Assembly (NCBI GenBank): GCA_018267315.1
Contig: JAFDYS010000025.1
Location: forward strand, 35,951 to 93,511
DNA: 57,561 nt
Direction: 5' to 3'
Source: Bacteroidota bacterium
GTDB taxonomy: Bacteria > Bacteroidota > Bacteroidia > Chitinophagales > UBA10324
Made by a program: the position numbers and the translations under genes. This document shows positions 37,350 to 46,325 of the stretch, in pieces. The notes beneath the pieces are model-generated. The model was not told the DNA's origin. It worked only from the letters and a program-made list of their open reading frames with translations, and did not search any database. Numbering within the stretch: position 1 is the stretch's first letter; the number at the start of each line of letters is the position of its first letter.

Positions 37350-38834
37350 TCACTTCATTCTATCCTTCACGATATCAGAAACAATTTTTGCTGACATCAG
37401 GCAGAGCGGAATACCACCTCCGGGATGCACGCTGCCTCCGCAGAAATACAGGTTGCCGAAACGCGAAGAAAAATTTTTATGCCGCAGGAAAGCGGCATAC
37501 CGGTTATTCGAACTGCTGCCATACAAGGCGCCTAAATAGGAGGAGGTGCCCGCTTCAATGCCACGCGGGTCAAGAATGGTCTCTGAGAGAATGAGCGGCT
37601 CGAGGTGTTCGCCCATCATGTGCGAGAGTTTTGCGATGATGTTCTTTCTTGATCGGGCCACGATGCTGTCCCAATCCTGCCCTGCCAAATGGGGTGCGTT
37701 GATCATGGTGAACCAGTTTTCGCAACCGGCAGGCGCGTCACCGGGTTTCATTTTCGAAGAGATGTTCACATACACGGTGGGATCATCAAACACATCTTTT
37801 TTCCGGGAAAGGAAATCAAATTCTGTTTTGTAATCAGCGCTGAAGAAAATATTGTGCAGGTGGAGTTGCGGGAAAGTTTTCTTCATGCCCCAGTAGAAAA
37901 CCAGGGCCGATGTGGAACGCGGCTGCTGCAGAATCTTTTCCGGCGCAGGTTCGCCAGGGAGGAGCTTGCGGTATGTGTTCATCACATCCATGTTACTGAT
38001 GACGATGTCGCCGGGCTGTACCTCAGTTTTACCTCCGGAGAATTCCAGCGCAGTAATCCTGTTTTTCGTTACCGTTAACTTTTTCACCGGTGAGTGGTAA
38101 TGAAAAGTAACACCAATGTCTTCAGCCAGTTTCACAAGCGCTTTTACGATGGCATAAATACCCTCATCAGGGAAAAAGGCGCCACGCTGAAATTCGAGAT
38201 GCGGTATCACCTTCAATGTGGCCGGCGCGTGAAACGGATTGCTGCCGTTGTAGGTGGCATAGCGATCAAAAAGTTGAACAGTCTCATCGGTGTTGAAGCT
38301 GCTTTCATTCCGGTTGTGAAGTGACCGTGAACTGTCGAGTTTGTAAAGATGGAAAAATGCCTTCCAGGCATCCGTTGAGAAGTAGGTGCGCCACCGGTGC
38401 AGGGACGATTGCAGAAAAACTTTTTCAGTAAGCTCATACAATTCCCGGCTCCGCCCGAGGTAGTCAATCACATGATTTGCAGGTTCGCCGGTTTTGCGCT
38501 GCACTTCACCTGCAAATGCTTCAGGTGAATCAAAGGCATCCAGTTGTTTTCCATTCGCAAAAAAATAGCGACAGATGACAGGCAGTTTCGAGTACGAGTA
38601 ATAGTCGCGGGGATTTTTGCCGCATAAAACAAAAAGCTCATCCACCCATTCCGGCATGGTGAACAGCGACGGACCCGCATCGAAACGGAAACCATCTTTT
38701 TCAAATTCGCTGATCTTTCCACCGGCCATTTCCGATGCTTCAAACACTTGCACATCAAAACCCGCCTGTCGCAAGCGAATGGATGCGGCGATACCGGCAA
38801 TGCCGGAACCGATGATGTATGCTTTGGACTTCAT
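37350..38834 (-). CDS. crtD: Carotenoid 3,4-desaturase, CrtD type (CrtI/phytoene desaturase family)
   Basis: 494 residues. The N-terminus has an FAD-binding Rossmann motif (IIGSGIAGIAASIRLRQAGF, GxGxxG) and the C-terminus has the second FAD motif (YFCGGSVHPGGGIPLCLMSAKI). Two features favour CrtD over CrtI: ISSKMKPGDAPAGCENWF and GALYGSSSNNRYAAFLR. CrtD adds the 3,4 double bond to a 1-hydroxy-carotenoid end made by CruF. The gene is about 4.6 kb from the main crt cluster and on the opposite strand, downstream of the DUF3467 gene. Its 74-bp upstream gap holds a TAAACA half-site found also near other crt promoters. A second phytoene-desaturase role is the alternative. Confidence 0.78.
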   Translation of the reverse strand: MKSKAYIIGSGIAGIAASIRLRQAGFDVQVFEASEMAGGKISEFEKDGFRFDAGPSLFTMPEWVDELFVLCGKNPRDYYSYSKLPVICRYFFANGKQLDAFDSPEAFAGEVQRKTGEPANHVIDYLGRSRELYELTEKVFLQSSLHRWRTYFSTDAWKAFFHLYKLDSSRSLHNRNESSFNTDETVQLFDRYATYNGSNPFHAPATLKVIPHLEFQRGAFFPDEGIYAIVKALVKLAEDIGVTFHYHSPVKKLTVTKNRITALEFSGGKTEVQPGDIVISNMDVMNTYRKLLPGEPAPEKILQQPRSTSALVFYWGMKKTFPQLHLHNIFFSADYKTEFDFLSRKKDVFDDPTVYVNISSKMKPGDAPAGCENWFTMINAPHLAGQDWDSIVARSRKNIIAKLSHMMGEHLEPLILSETILDPRGIEAGTSSYLGALYGSSSNNRYAAFLRHKNFSSRFGNLYFCGGSVHPGGGIPLCLMSAKIVSDIVKDRMK

Positions 38835-38871
38835 TCTGAAGTAACAGTCCGGAGTGGGAAGTGTTTACCCG

Positions 38872-38890
38872 ATACGGGTATGATTCAGCA
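38872..38890 (-). promoter_or_regulatory. Candidate operator upstream of crtD
   Basis: On the crtD strand a TAAACA half-site (38872-38877), identical to those clustered before the ECF sigma gene, overlaps a perfect TACCCG-3-CGGGTA palindrome (38876-38890). It ends about 38 bases before the crtD ATG. A regulatory role is inference from position and repetition. Confidence 0.35.
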
Positions 38891-38908
38891 AACGGGATGC
38901 GAAAATGA

Positions 38909-39232
38909 TTACGCTTGTCCGGTGGGTCCGCCGAAATTGAGTTGCGGAAGATTGATCGGTTCCGATTCAGTGATCTCACCGTACATACTCTCGAACTTGC
39001 GTACGTTTTCATTAAGTGCCCTCAGGAAACGCTTGGCGTGCTGCGGTGTGAGGATGATGCGTGACTTCACTTTGGCTTTCGGTGTGCCCGGCATCACCTT
39101 AATGAAGTCAATAACAAATTCCTGGTTGCTGTGGGTGATGATGGCCAGGTTGGAATAAATGCCGTCCGCTACTTCTTCCGTCAGTTCTATGTTGATTTGA
39201 TTCTGCGGTGCGTTTTTGTCTTTCGGATCCAT
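38909..39232 (-). CDS. DUF3467 domain-containing protein
   Basis: 107 residues from the ATG at 39232 (MDPKDKNAPQNQINIEL); an ATG 21 bases upstream is less likely. The family-typical core is present: GIYSNLAIITHSNQEFVIDF and RIILTPQHAKRFLRALNENVRKFE. DUF3467 proteins are small, cytosolic and conserved in Bacteroidota and others without a known role. Transcribed with crtD or independently; the gap is 74 bases. It is divergent to no gene: the T9SS Plug gene follows upstream on the same strand. Confidence 0.8.
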   Translation of the reverse strand: MDPKDKNAPQNQINIELTEEVADGIYSNLAIITHSNQEFVIDFIKVMPGTPKAKVKSRIILTPQHAKRFLRALNENVRKFESMYGEITESEPINLPQLNFGGPTGQA

Positions 39233-39277
39233 GTTGAATTGTTTGTGGCGCAAAAGTACAAAACGCGGGAAGTGAAC

Positions 39278-40588
39278 TCAGCGATTGAAGTTGTCGGTGG
39301 CTTTGTAGGCAATCACCTGATCATAGCGTGCGCCGAAGGGACGGAAATAAACGAGAATTTGATACGTGTTTTCCGCTTCATAATCGTTCCCTTCAATCAA
39401 CTCAGCAGGTGCATCGGCATCGCTCGAAACAAAACGGTAGATGTATTCATAGTATCCCTCTTTGAGATATAGGGTGGTCTTATACGCGGAAGCATCGGAG
39501 TTGTAATGCATTTCGTACAGGGGCAGCAATTGCCATCCTGTGAACTGACCGAATAGAAAAACCTTTCCGCCTTTTAATGGATAGTCCACAGGCAGGGTGA
39601 ATGTCACCCAGGCGTATTCAGATTGCGCTTCCTGGTTGAAATAGTCCAGGGTGCCGGGGATGAATTTTCCGTTCACATCCTGGCGATAGAGATAGGGCTG
39701 GTTGTTGCGGATGTCATCATTAAAAAGCGTAAACAGAAACGAGTGGTCCTTCTCGCTGAGCGCTCTCACGCGATCAGTTTGGTAGCGCGTGGTGCGCATG
39801 TCGAAGTAGCGGAATTCTTTTCCTGCGGGGAAGGAAGTTTTGGTGGTGTAATAATATTCGAGCATTTCCGGCTTCATAAACTGCGGAGTCACGTCAGTGA
39901 TCATATTGTCCCAGCGGAAGTTTTGCATCAACGCTACTTTCAATTCTGCAAGCGGATTGGATACCGGCAGCCCGCGGTAGGATATAGTGAAATTCACCTG
40001 CTGGTAACTGCGGCTGAGCGCCACATCTTCCGCCGGTCTGATTTCGGAATAAATCTGCGCCAGTCCGTCAAATACGATAAAGCGTTTGGTGAGCACCACC
40101 TGCTCGGGGTCGCTGTCGAGATACACTTTGATGATGTAGTTGCCCGATTTGGTGATGGTGATATACCGGTTAGGAAAAAGCAGACTGTAATGGGTGTACT
40201 CCTGAGAAGTATTGAATGAAAATTCATAATCGGGTATATCCTGTTCCTGGAAACCGTCGAGGTAATCGAACGGGCTCAGCACGGAAGCGGTCCAGTCATA
40301 ATTGCATTGAATGATGGTGTAGTAATAATTTTTCTTTCCGCCTTCCAGATCGTCAAAGGCGAGGCGTAGTTGCGTAGTGCTGCGGAGCGGAATAATAGGA
40401 TCGGTGAGCATGAGCGGGTCTACGTACAGTTGCACCGTGCGGATGTTATCTGCATAAATCTTATCCTGATAAACTTCCGGTTCTTGTCCAACAGAAAAGA
40501 AAGGGATTAGCAGCAACAGCAAAACCGGAATGCGGCGGAAACAGGAATCATTTGTGCAGTAGCGTACAGCCGGGCTATCCATAATCAT
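39278..40588 (-). CDS. Type IX secretion system Plug protein (DUF5103)
   Basis: 436 residues with an N-terminal signal (hydrophobic LLLLLIPFFSVG). The DUF5103 family body is recognised in YADNIRTVQLYVDPLMLTDP, FDDLEGGKKNYYYTIIQCNYDW, YTHYSLLFPN and a C-terminal immunoglobulin-like region (KGGKVFLFGQFTGW). In Flavobacterium the Plug protein caps the outer-membrane SprA translocon in the alternative-access T9SS mechanism. Its presence agrees with the many T9SS cargo proteins in this window. Core T9SS components (SprA, PorV, PorK-N) are not here. ATG codons at 40588 and 40582 are both possible. Confidence 0.82.
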   Translation of the reverse strand: MIMDSPAVRYCTNDSCFRRIPVLLLLLIPFFSVGQEPEVYQDKIYADNIRTVQLYVDPLMLTDPIIPLRSTTQLRLAFDDLEGGKKNYYYTIIQCNYDWTASVLSPFDYLDGFQEQDIPDYEFSFNTSQEYTHYSLLFPNRYITITKSGNYIIKVYLDSDPEQVVLTKRFIVFDGLAQIYSEIRPAEDVALSRSYQQVNFTISYRGLPVSNPLAELKVALMQNFRWDNMITDVTPQFMKPEMLEYYYTTKTSFPAGKEFRYFDMRTTRYQTDRVRALSEKDHSFLFTLFNDDIRNNQPYLYRQDVNGKFIPGTLDYFNQEAQSEYAWVTFTLPVDYPLKGGKVFLFGQFTGWQLLPLYEMHYNSDASAYKTTLYLKEGYYEYIYRFVSSDADAPAELIEGNDYEAENTYQILVYFRPFGARYDQVIAYKATDNFNR

Positions 40589-40685
40589 GGGTTTCGCTCA
40601 TTGAAATATCCATTCCCAAATGAAGTGAAGAAACAAACGAAACTTTCATCCGCAAATTTCAATCATTGATTAGTTTCACTTCGCC

Positions 40686-41102
40686 ATGAAGCAGATTCAG
40701 GTAAACACGTTGGATGAACTTTCTTTTGCCGCAAAGCAACTGCTGAAAGAATGTTCCGGCAAAAGAATATTCGCCTTTACGGGTGAAATGGGAAGCGGCA
40801 AAACAACCATGATCAAAGCGCTGTGTCTTGAGCTGGGAGTGAAAGAAAAAGCCGTGAGCCCGAGTTTCGCTCTGGTGAATGAGTATCGCGGGAACCAACC
40901 GGTGTATCATCTCGATCTCTACCGGTTGAACACGGAGGAAGAGGCGCTGGCTATCGGAATTGAGGAGTATCTTGCATCGGGTAACTATTGTTTCATTGAA
41001 TGGGCTGAACGCATCATTCATTTGCTGCCCAATGATGCGGTAGCCGTACAGATAACCATGAACGATATGCAGCAGCGAACACTTAACATCAAAGGTTGCT
41101 GA
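40686..41102 (+). CDS. tsaE: tRNA threonylcarbamoyladenosine biosynthesis ATPase TsaE
   Basis: 138 residues, full family length. The Walker A motif is GEMGSGKTT (residues 33-41). The later VNEYRGNQPVYHLDLYRL and FIEWAERI are diagnostic TsaE segments. TsaE drives the TsaB-TsaD complex that attaches threonylcarbamoyl to A37 of tRNAs decoding ANN codons. It is separated from the alanine dehydrogenase gene by 3 bases, so the two are probably one transcript, and is divergent from the T9SS Plug gene. Confidence 0.92.
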   Translation: MKQIQVNTLDELSFAAKQLLKECSGKRIFAFTGEMGSGKTTMIKALCLELGVKEKAVSPSFALVNEYRGNQPVYHLDLYRLNTEEEALAIGIEEYLASGNYCFIEWAERIIHLLPNDAVAVQITMNDMQQRTLNIKGC

Positions 41103-41105
41103 GCC

Positions 41106-42329
41106 ATGGCCACAAAAGTGAAAGTGCCTGAAGAACTGAAAGCCGGTTTCGGAATGGAAACCCAGGAGCAGCTCGTGGAGGTGATGCCGCGCCATTCAAA
41201 ATTGTTCATCGGCATTCCCAAAGAAAACCAGTACCAGGAAAGGCGCATATCGCTCACGCCCGAAACCGTGTCTATGCTGACGGCAAACGGGCACCGCATT
41301 GTGATGGAATCAAAAGCCGGTGAAGGGGCCAAGTGGAGTGACGCCGCCTTCTCAGAAGCCGGCGCCGAGATTGCCCACGAAACCGAACTGGTTTACAAAG
41401 CCGATATCCTGCTTAAGACCGCGCCGCCTTCCACGGAGGAATTGAAAATGTTCCATCCGAACCAGATTCTTATTTCACCGCTGCATCTTCCCGCGCTGGA
41501 GAAATCATTTCTCGGTCAGCTTATGGCGAAGAAGGTGACCGCTTTGGCATACGAGTACATTCAGGATGAATCCAACACCTTCCCGATTGTATCGGCCATG
41601 AGTGAGATTGCAGGGAGTGCGGCATTTCTCATCGCGGCGGAATTACTCAGCCATCCGAATGTGGGTAAGGGAATTTTGCTCGGCGGCATTGCCGGTGTGC
41701 CGCCGGCCGCCGTGGTTATTCTTGGCGCCGGCACCGTGGGTGAATTTGCCGCCCGTGCAGCGCTTGCACTGGGTGCGGAGGTAAAGATTTTCGATAATTC
41801 AATTTACAAGCTCAAGCGCCTGCAGCGGAATATCGGCGCACGTATTTTTACTTCTGTACTTGCCACGGATAATTTGGAAGAAGCGCTAATCAATGCCGAT
41901 GTGGCCGTGGGGGCCATCCACAGCAAATCGGGCCGCACGCCCATCATTGTCACCGAAGAGATGGTTTCTCAAATGAAGCCGGGTTCCGTGATTGTGGATG
42001 TAAGCATTGATCAGGGGGGCTGCTTTGAAACGTCAGAGATCACCAACCACCGGAAGCCGGTGTTCAAAAAGTATGATGTGATTCACTATTGTGTGCCGAA
42101 TATTCCGTCGCGTGTGCCGCGTACAGCTTCACAAGCCATCAGCAATGTGCTTTCACCAATGCTGCTTAACTCCAGTGATGTGGGCGGGTTTGAGAACCTG
42201 ATTTCTTCTCACGCTCATCTGCGTAACGGCGTGTATGTCTATAAAGGCATGCTTACCAATCAGCACCTCAGCGATCGTTTTAAATTCAAGTTTACCGATC
42301 TGAACCTGTTATTCGCTTCAGGCATGTGA
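41106..42329 (+). CDS. ald: Alanine dehydrogenase
   Basis: 407 residues. After a ~30-residue N-terminal extension comes IGIPKENQYQERRISLTPE, the AlaDH/PNT N-terminal domain. The NAD site is VVILGAGTVGEFAARAALALGAEV. SIDQGGCFETS and YCVPNIPSRVPRTASQA are conserved AlaDH segments, the first close to the active site. The enzyme interconverts L-alanine and pyruvate with NAD, giving ammonium. It lacks the additional C-terminal membrane domain of transhydrogenase PntA, so AlaDH is preferred. Overlap in transcription with tsaE is likely. Confidence 0.88.
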   Translation: MATKVKVPEELKAGFGMETQEQLVEVMPRHSKLFIGIPKENQYQERRISLTPETVSMLTANGHRIVMESKAGEGAKWSDAAFSEAGAEIAHETELVYKADILLKTAPPSTEELKMFHPNQILISPLHLPALEKSFLGQLMAKKVTALAYEYIQDESNTFPIVSAMSEIAGSAAFLIAAELLSHPNVGKGILLGGIAGVPPAAVVILGAGTVGEFAARAALALGAEVKIFDNSIYKLKRLQRNIGARIFTSVLATDNLEEALINADVAVGAIHSKSGRTPIIVTEEMVSQMKPGSVIVDVSIDQGGCFETSEITNHRKPVFKKYDVIHYCVPNIPSRVPRTASQAISNVLSPMLLNSSDVGGFENLISSHAHLRNGVYVYKGMLTNQHLSDRFKFKFTDLNLLFASGM

Positions 42330-42356
42330 AGGGAACCGCTTTCGAACTTTTGGTGA

Positions 42357-42896
42357 TTATTGCGCCGCAGGATAAGCGGGTGTTTCTTTCAGCCACCGGT
42401 GAACCTTTTCTTCCCAGTTTTTCTGATTCCCGCTATTCACGCCATGCTCACTCTCCTCATCATAACTGTTTTGGGTCACCGCACAGTCCTGGTTCACTTG
42501 CTGAAAAAGATCTTTGAGTTTACGCCCGCCATCGGGTTGGTATGTGAAGGCAGATGCATCGGCATAAAATTTCCGGGCGAAATATTCAGTGATGTCAAAA
42601 TGCAATTGCTCATGACGCAGCACTTCCGGTGTTTGGGTTTTCATCCACGAGGATGCGGGATCAAAAGAGGAATAGACCGTCACGCTTTTTAATTGCCCGT
42701 TCGTTTCCTGGTAGCTGAAATAGATGCTGCTGTTGGTTGTAGCCGCCCACGGAGAAGAAGAAGGAACGGGTCCCCCGAAATCAGTGTAAGACAAACGCCG
42801 GTCAGGAGACCACCGGATTTCCTTTGCCGGCGGAGTGAATGATAGCGAAGGGATCAACAGAAACAGAAGCGGAATCAAATTTTTACTGGCTTTCAT
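42357..42896 (-). CDS. Secreted DUF922 domain protein (predicted zinc protease)
   Basis: 179 residues with a short N-terminal signal (LIPLLFLLIPSLSF). HEQLHFDI at residues 95-102 provides a zinc HExxH motif (His95, Glu96, His99). A likely conserved Tyr-Asp pair follows in NSYDEESEHG (residues ~145-155). DUF922 is predicted to be a zinc-dependent protease family; no substrate is known. It is convergent with ald and lies nine bases after the guanine deaminase gene on the same strand, so the two minus-strand genes may be co-transcribed. Confidence 0.75.
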   Translation of the reverse strand: MKASKNLIPLLFLLIPSLSFTPPAKEIRWSPDRRLSYTDFGGPVPSSSPWAATTNSSIYFSYQETNGQLKSVTVYSSFDPASSWMKTQTPEVLRHEQLHFDITEYFARKFYADASAFTYQPDGGRKLKDLFQQVNQDCAVTQNSYDEESEHGVNSGNQKNWEEKVHRWLKETPAYPAAQ

Positions 42897-42905
42897 GATA
42901 TGAAT

Positions 42906-43382
42906 TCAATAAACGGATTTATCGGGTTTTATTTTCCATTCATCAAAAACGGTGACGGCTTCTTTTGATTGCATCGCTTCAAAGGGAATTTTCCTTGCGG
43001 CATGTGTGAGATCAATTTCATGATATATGAAATCATCATCGAAGCCGGCCTGCGCGGCATCTTCTCGCGTAGCGGCAAAGAAAACTTTATCAGGCCGCGC
43101 CCAGTAAATAGCGCCAAAGCACATCGGGCACGGCTCGCAGCTTGCATAAATTTCGCAACCGGTCAGCTGAAAGGTTTTGAGTTTTTTGCACGCTTTCCGG
43201 ATGGCGACTACCTCGGCATGCGCCGTGGGATCGTTGAGGTCAGTGACGGCATTGTGCGCCCGCGCAATGACCTTTCCGTCTTTTACGATTACGCAGCCGA
43301 AAGGTCCGCCGGAATTTTTGTTCATGCCTTTCCGCGCCAGCCGGATGGCGGCACGCATGAATTTTTTGCGGGCATCACGCAT
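42906..43382 (-). CDS. guaD: Guanine deaminase (cytidine/deoxycytidylate deaminase fold)
   Basis: 158 residues. The zinc-binding motifs are HAE at residues 55-57 and PCPMC (Cys85, Cys88). The surrounding NSGGPFGCVIVKDGK, DPTAHAEVVAIRKACKKL and YASCEPCPMCFGAIYWAR are typical of the small bacterial guanine deaminase GuaD. The C-terminal DDDFIYHEI segment also matches and is missing in the tRNA adenosine deaminase TadA. It converts guanine to xanthine and ammonia in purine salvage. It faces the acyltransferase operon across a 99-bp divergent gap that carries a candidate crt operator. Confidence 0.85.
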   Translation of the reverse strand: MRDARKKFMRAAIRLARKGMNKNSGGPFGCVIVKDGKVIARAHNAVTDLNDPTAHAEVVAIRKACKKLKTFQLTGCEIYASCEPCPMCFGAIYWARPDKVFFAATREDAAQAGFDDDFIYHEIDLTHAARKIPFEAMQSKEAVTVFDEWKIKPDKSVY

Positions 43383-43419
43383 GGGTCATGCTTTTGAAGC
43401 GAATAAATTTAGTCATCTT

Positions 43420-43440
43420 CGTTTACTCCGGTTATAAACA
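43420..43440 (+). promoter_or_regulatory. Candidate operator/promoter upstream of the carotenoid decoration operon
   Basis: CGTTTA (43420-43425) and TAAACA (43435-43440) form an inverted pair nine bases apart, about 40 bases before the acyltransferase ATG. The element TAAATTTA at 43404-43411 differs from the TAnnTTTG -7 consensus at one base. The half-sites match those repeated before the ECF sigma gene. Function is inferred. Confidence 0.4.
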
Positions 43441-43481
43441 TACCGCCGGTCTGATTGTTTCGTCACTCATTCGATTCCGCG

Positions 43482-44096
43482 ATGATCACTGCAAATAAAA
43501 CGAGGGCGATGGATTGGTTTGCGCGCGGCTATGTGCCGTTAATCATCAGAAGAAATTTTTCATCCATTCATTTTCACGGCGAAGTGAAACAACGCCCGCA
43601 ATCGTTACTGGTGCTTTCAAATCATGCCGGCTGGTGGGATCCTTTTTTCATCATTTACGCCAACCTCCGGTATTTCCGCAAGCGATATCATGTGATGATG
43701 TTGGAAGAAGAGCTGAAGGCGCGTCCGTTGCTGCGGCAGGCCGGTGCTTATTCCGTGAAGAAAAATACACGTGAAGCAGTGATCTCTCTTGATTACACAG
43801 TGGAGTTGCTCAGGGACCGGCGTAACCTCGTGGAATTATTTCCGCAGGGAAAAATCGAATCGCCTTTGTTGGAGACGATCCGGTTTCAGCGGGGCATTGA
43901 TTATGTGTTGGAGCGATCGCCGGATTGCGCCGTGATGCTGGTTGCCTGTTTCACTGAATACTTCAGCCGTCGCAAACCCGAAGCGCATGTGTTTCTTCAT
44001 ACCATAAGCCCGACAGATAATCCGATGGCTGAAAAGTATAATCACTTCTATCACGCGAGCCGTCAGCAATTGATCGCGCTGCATAAAACCAGGTAG
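43482..44096 (+). CDS. 1-acyl-glycerol-3-phosphate acyltransferase (PlsC-like), probable carotenoid glycoside acyltransferase (CruD-like)
   Basis: 204 residues from ATG 43482; a TTG at 43455 would add nine residues. The HX4D acyltransferase motif is NHAGWWDP and the second motif is ELFPQGKIE (a variant of FPEGT). The rest of the PlsC fold is short. Position matters: it is first in an operon with a GT2 glycosyltransferase, CruF and CrtZ, four bases before the next start. In green sulfur bacteria CruD acylates the sugar of a carotenoid glucoside, so this enzyme may do the same. A housekeeping phospholipid role cannot be excluded. Confidence 0.75.
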   Translation: MITANKTRAMDWFARGYVPLIIRRNFSSIHFHGEVKQRPQSLLVLSNHAGWWDPFFIIYANLRYFRKRYHVMMLEEELKARPLLRQAGAYSVKKNTREAVISLDYTVELLRDRRNLVELFPQGKIESPLLETIRFQRGIDYVLERSPDCAVMLVACFTEYFSRRKPEAHVFLHTISPTDNPMAEKYNHFYHASRQQLIALHKTR

Positions 44097-44099
44097 GCG

Positions 44100-45197
44100 A
44101 TGATGTGGCTGATCGGCATGGCACTCGGTTATTTTGCAATTCGCTTCTTCATCGTCGTTGCCAATTACATTTCGAATCCCGTGCTTCAATTGAATGGAAG
44201 GTCGTCCGGGCAAAGTCTGGTTTCTGTACTCATCCCCGCCAGAAATGAATCGGGTAACATAGACCGGTTGCTGGCTTCCTTAGCGAAGCAACATGATGCG
44301 GTTCTTGAGATATTGGTGCTGGATGATCATTCGGAGGATAACACAACCGCAGTGGTGCGGCAAGCGGCAATGGATGACCGGCGAATCCGCTTGCTCCGCG
44401 GTAAAGAACTGCCGCATGGCTGGGTTGGCAAGAACTGGGCTTGTCATCAACTGGCCTTGGAGGCACAGGGAAACTATTTTCTGTTTCTCGATGCTGATGT
44501 GGAAGTGGAAGAAGGACTGACCGGTGCGCTGATTCATGAGTGTGAAAACAAGAAGCTCGCATTACTGTCAGTATTTCCCCGGCAGCAAATGGTAACGATG
44601 GGAGAGAAGGTGGTGGTACCCATTATGAATTTTCTCCTGCTCAGTTTACTTCCGTTGCGGCTGGTTTATTCATCATCCCATGCATCACTCGCCGCGGCCA
44701 ATGGACAATGCATGTTTTTTCATGGGGAGACCTACCGGAAATTTCAATGGCATGAAAGTGTGAAAAACAACGTGGCGGAAGATATTCAGATCATGAAAGC
44801 GGTAAAGCGTAGCCGGTTAAAGGGCGAAGTGCAGTTGGCCAATGAAGGAATTCAATGCAGGATGTACCGGAAATTTGGCGATGCAGTGAGTGGATTCAGA
44901 AAAAATCTGCCTGAGATTTTTGCCGGCAGCAGATGGTTCATGATGATGCACATTTTACTATCGCTGGTCTTGTTTCCGCTGGCGGCGTGGTATTTCCCCG
45001 TCATGGTCAGTGTGGCGCTTTGCCTGCTGATCGTTCTCATGCGCTTCGCCATTTCAGTGCTCTCCGGTCAGTCGCCGGTGATGAATGCGCTGCTTCATCC
45101 GGTGCAGATGATGAGTTTATTTGTCATTGCGTTTCTTGCACTCGGATCACAATGGAAAGGAAGTACAACATGGAAAGGCCGACGCGTAAAAATGTAA
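44100..45197 (+). CDS. Family 2 glycosyltransferase, probable carotenoid glycosyltransferase (CruC/CrtQ-like)
   Basis: 365 residues. An N-terminal membrane segment precedes a GT2 catalytic domain: VSVLIPARNESGNIDRLLASL, EILVLDDHSEDNT, a DAD metal-binding motif in FLFLDADVEVEEG, and a probable base in NNVAEDIQIMKA. Three or four hydrophobic helices follow at the C-terminus. The architecture (N-terminal helix, GT2, C-terminal helices) is that of CrtQ and CruC carotenoid glycosyltransferases. It lies between the acyltransferase and CruF, whose start codon overlaps its end by 28 bases. The likely acceptor is the tertiary 1'-hydroxyl that CruF creates (inference). Confidence 0.78.
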   Translation: MMWLIGMALGYFAIRFFIVVANYISNPVLQLNGRSSGQSLVSVLIPARNESGNIDRLLASLAKQHDAVLEILVLDDHSEDNTTAVVRQAAMDDRRIRLLRGKELPHGWVGKNWACHQLALEAQGNYFLFLDADVEVEEGLTGALIHECENKKLALLSVFPRQQMVTMGEKVVVPIMNFLLLSLLPLRLVYSSSHASLAAANGQCMFFHGETYRKFQWHESVKNNVAEDIQIMKAVKRSRLKGEVQLANEGIQCRMYRKFGDAVSGFRKNLPEIFAGSRWFMMMHILLSLVLFPLAAWYFPVMVSVALCLLIVLMRFAISVLSGQSPVMNALLHPVQMMSLFVIAFLALGSQWKGSTTWKGRRVKM

Positions 45198-45823
45198 CCG
45201 CGGCCATTTTTATTCTTGCCGCATTGTATGCCGTGGGCATCGCCGGGCTTTCATGGGAAAGAACGACGGATTTGTTCAGGCAACTGGTTCCGTTTCAACT
45301 GCTGGTCTCTGCGGCCCTGCTGTTTTTTTTTCATCCCGCATGGGACAAGCGCTCCCTAATTTTCTTTGGCATCGTTTTCATCGGTTCGTTCGGTATTGAA
45401 GTGGCCGGTGTGCACACGGGAAAAATCTTCGGCTCTTATGCTTATGGCGATGGGCTGGGGTTCAAATTGTTTTCCACGCCGGTCCTCATCGGGCTCAACT
45501 GGCTGATGCTGGTTTATTGTACGGGTCATGTGGTACAGCGGGCCGGCATTGCAAACCCGTGGAAAGAAATCACAGGCGCCGGCATGATGACATTCATTGA
45601 TTACCTGATTGAACCCGTGGCAGTGAAATACGGATGGTGGAGTTGGTATGGCCCCACAATTCCGGCACTCAATTTCATTGCCTGGTTCTATATCTCCTTT
45701 GTGTTTTTGTTCATCTTCTTCCGGATGAATGTGATGAGGCGCAACCCGGTTGCCATTCCGCTGATTGCTTTTCAAACCATCTTCTTTGCGGTTTTAAACA
45801 TGATCTGGTTTATGATGGCATAA
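45170..45823 (+). CDS. cruF: Carotenoid 1,2-hydratase CruF
   Basis: 217 residues from ATG 45170, which is preceded by a purine-rich GGAAAGGAAG; ATG 45152 is an alternative. An open frame extends far upstream but only inside the glycosyltransferase gene. Six or seven membrane helices carry the CruF/DUF422 features: FGIEVAGVHTGKIFGSYAYG, TPVLIGLNWLMLVY, and FIDYLIEPVAVKYGWWSW with Asp/Glu in the membrane. CruF hydrates the terminal C1,2 double bond of a psi end of gamma-carotene or lycopene, giving a tertiary 1-hydroxyl that CrtD and the glycosyltransferase need. Confidence 0.82.
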   Translation: MERPTRKNVTAAIFILAALYAVGIAGLSWERTTDLFRQLVPFQLLVSAALLFFFHPAWDKRSLIFFGIVFIGSFGIEVAGVHTGKIFGSYAYGDGLGFKLFSTPVLIGLNWLMLVYCTGHVVQRAGIANPWKEITGAGMMTFIDYLIEPVAVKYGWWSWYGPTIPALNFIAWFYISFVFLFIFFRMNVMRRNPVAIPLIAFQTIFFAVLNMIWFMMA

Positions 45824-45865
45824 ATCACCGCAACAATTCGACAGGTTGGTTGTTAGTATTGCACT

Positions 45866-46324
45866 ATGATCGCAGGAATTGGCATCATGCTCGGTGTATT
45901 TGCAGGCATGGAAATTCTGTCCTGGGCCATTCACAAATATGTGATGCACGGTTTTCTCTGGGGGCTGCATAAAAGTCATCACCGTCCCGGGTCAGGATTT
46001 TTTGAATGGAACGATTTATTCCCCGTTCTGTTTGGAGGCATCGCCATTTGGCTGATGTTTTCTGGAATGAAAGAACTCAGTACTTCATTCTGGATCGGCC
46101 TGGGTATCACCTTCTATGGCATGACGTATTTCATCGTGCACGACCTGATGGCGCACCGCCGGTTGAAAGGAGTAAAACCCTTCAACAATCGCTACTTCAA
46201 GGCCGTAGTGAGAGCGCATAAAATGCATCACAAGCATCTTGACCGCACCGGGGGAGAATCATTCGGACTGTTGCTTGTACCGTTAAAATATTTACGAAAC
46301 AAAGAACCTGAAACTGAAAGATAA
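45866..46324 (+). CDS. crtZ: Beta-carotene 3-hydroxylase CrtZ (fatty acid hydroxylase family)
   Basis: 152 residues with about four membrane helices. The diiron histidine boxes are all present: HKYVMH, HKSHH, HDLMAH and HKMHH, in order. These are the CrtZ signatures; the protein is short and lacks the N-terminal extension of plant enzymes. It adds a 3-hydroxyl to a beta ring. The downstream regulator gene starts two bases after its stop, so structural and regulatory genes are coupled in one transcript. Confidence 0.9.
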   Translation: MIAGIGIMLGVFAGMEILSWAIHKYVMHGFLWGLHKSHHRPGSGFFEWNDLFPVLFGGIAIWLMFSGMKELSTSFWIGLGITFYGMTYFIVHDLMAHRRLKGVKPFNNRYFKAVVRAHKMHHKHLDRTGGESFGLLLVPLKYLRNKEPETER

Positions 46325-46325
46325 A

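Noticed and set aside
44933..45169. Long open frame upstream of cruF
   Set aside because: It lies inside the glycosyltransferase gene in another frame and has no cruF similarity; it only reflects codon bias.
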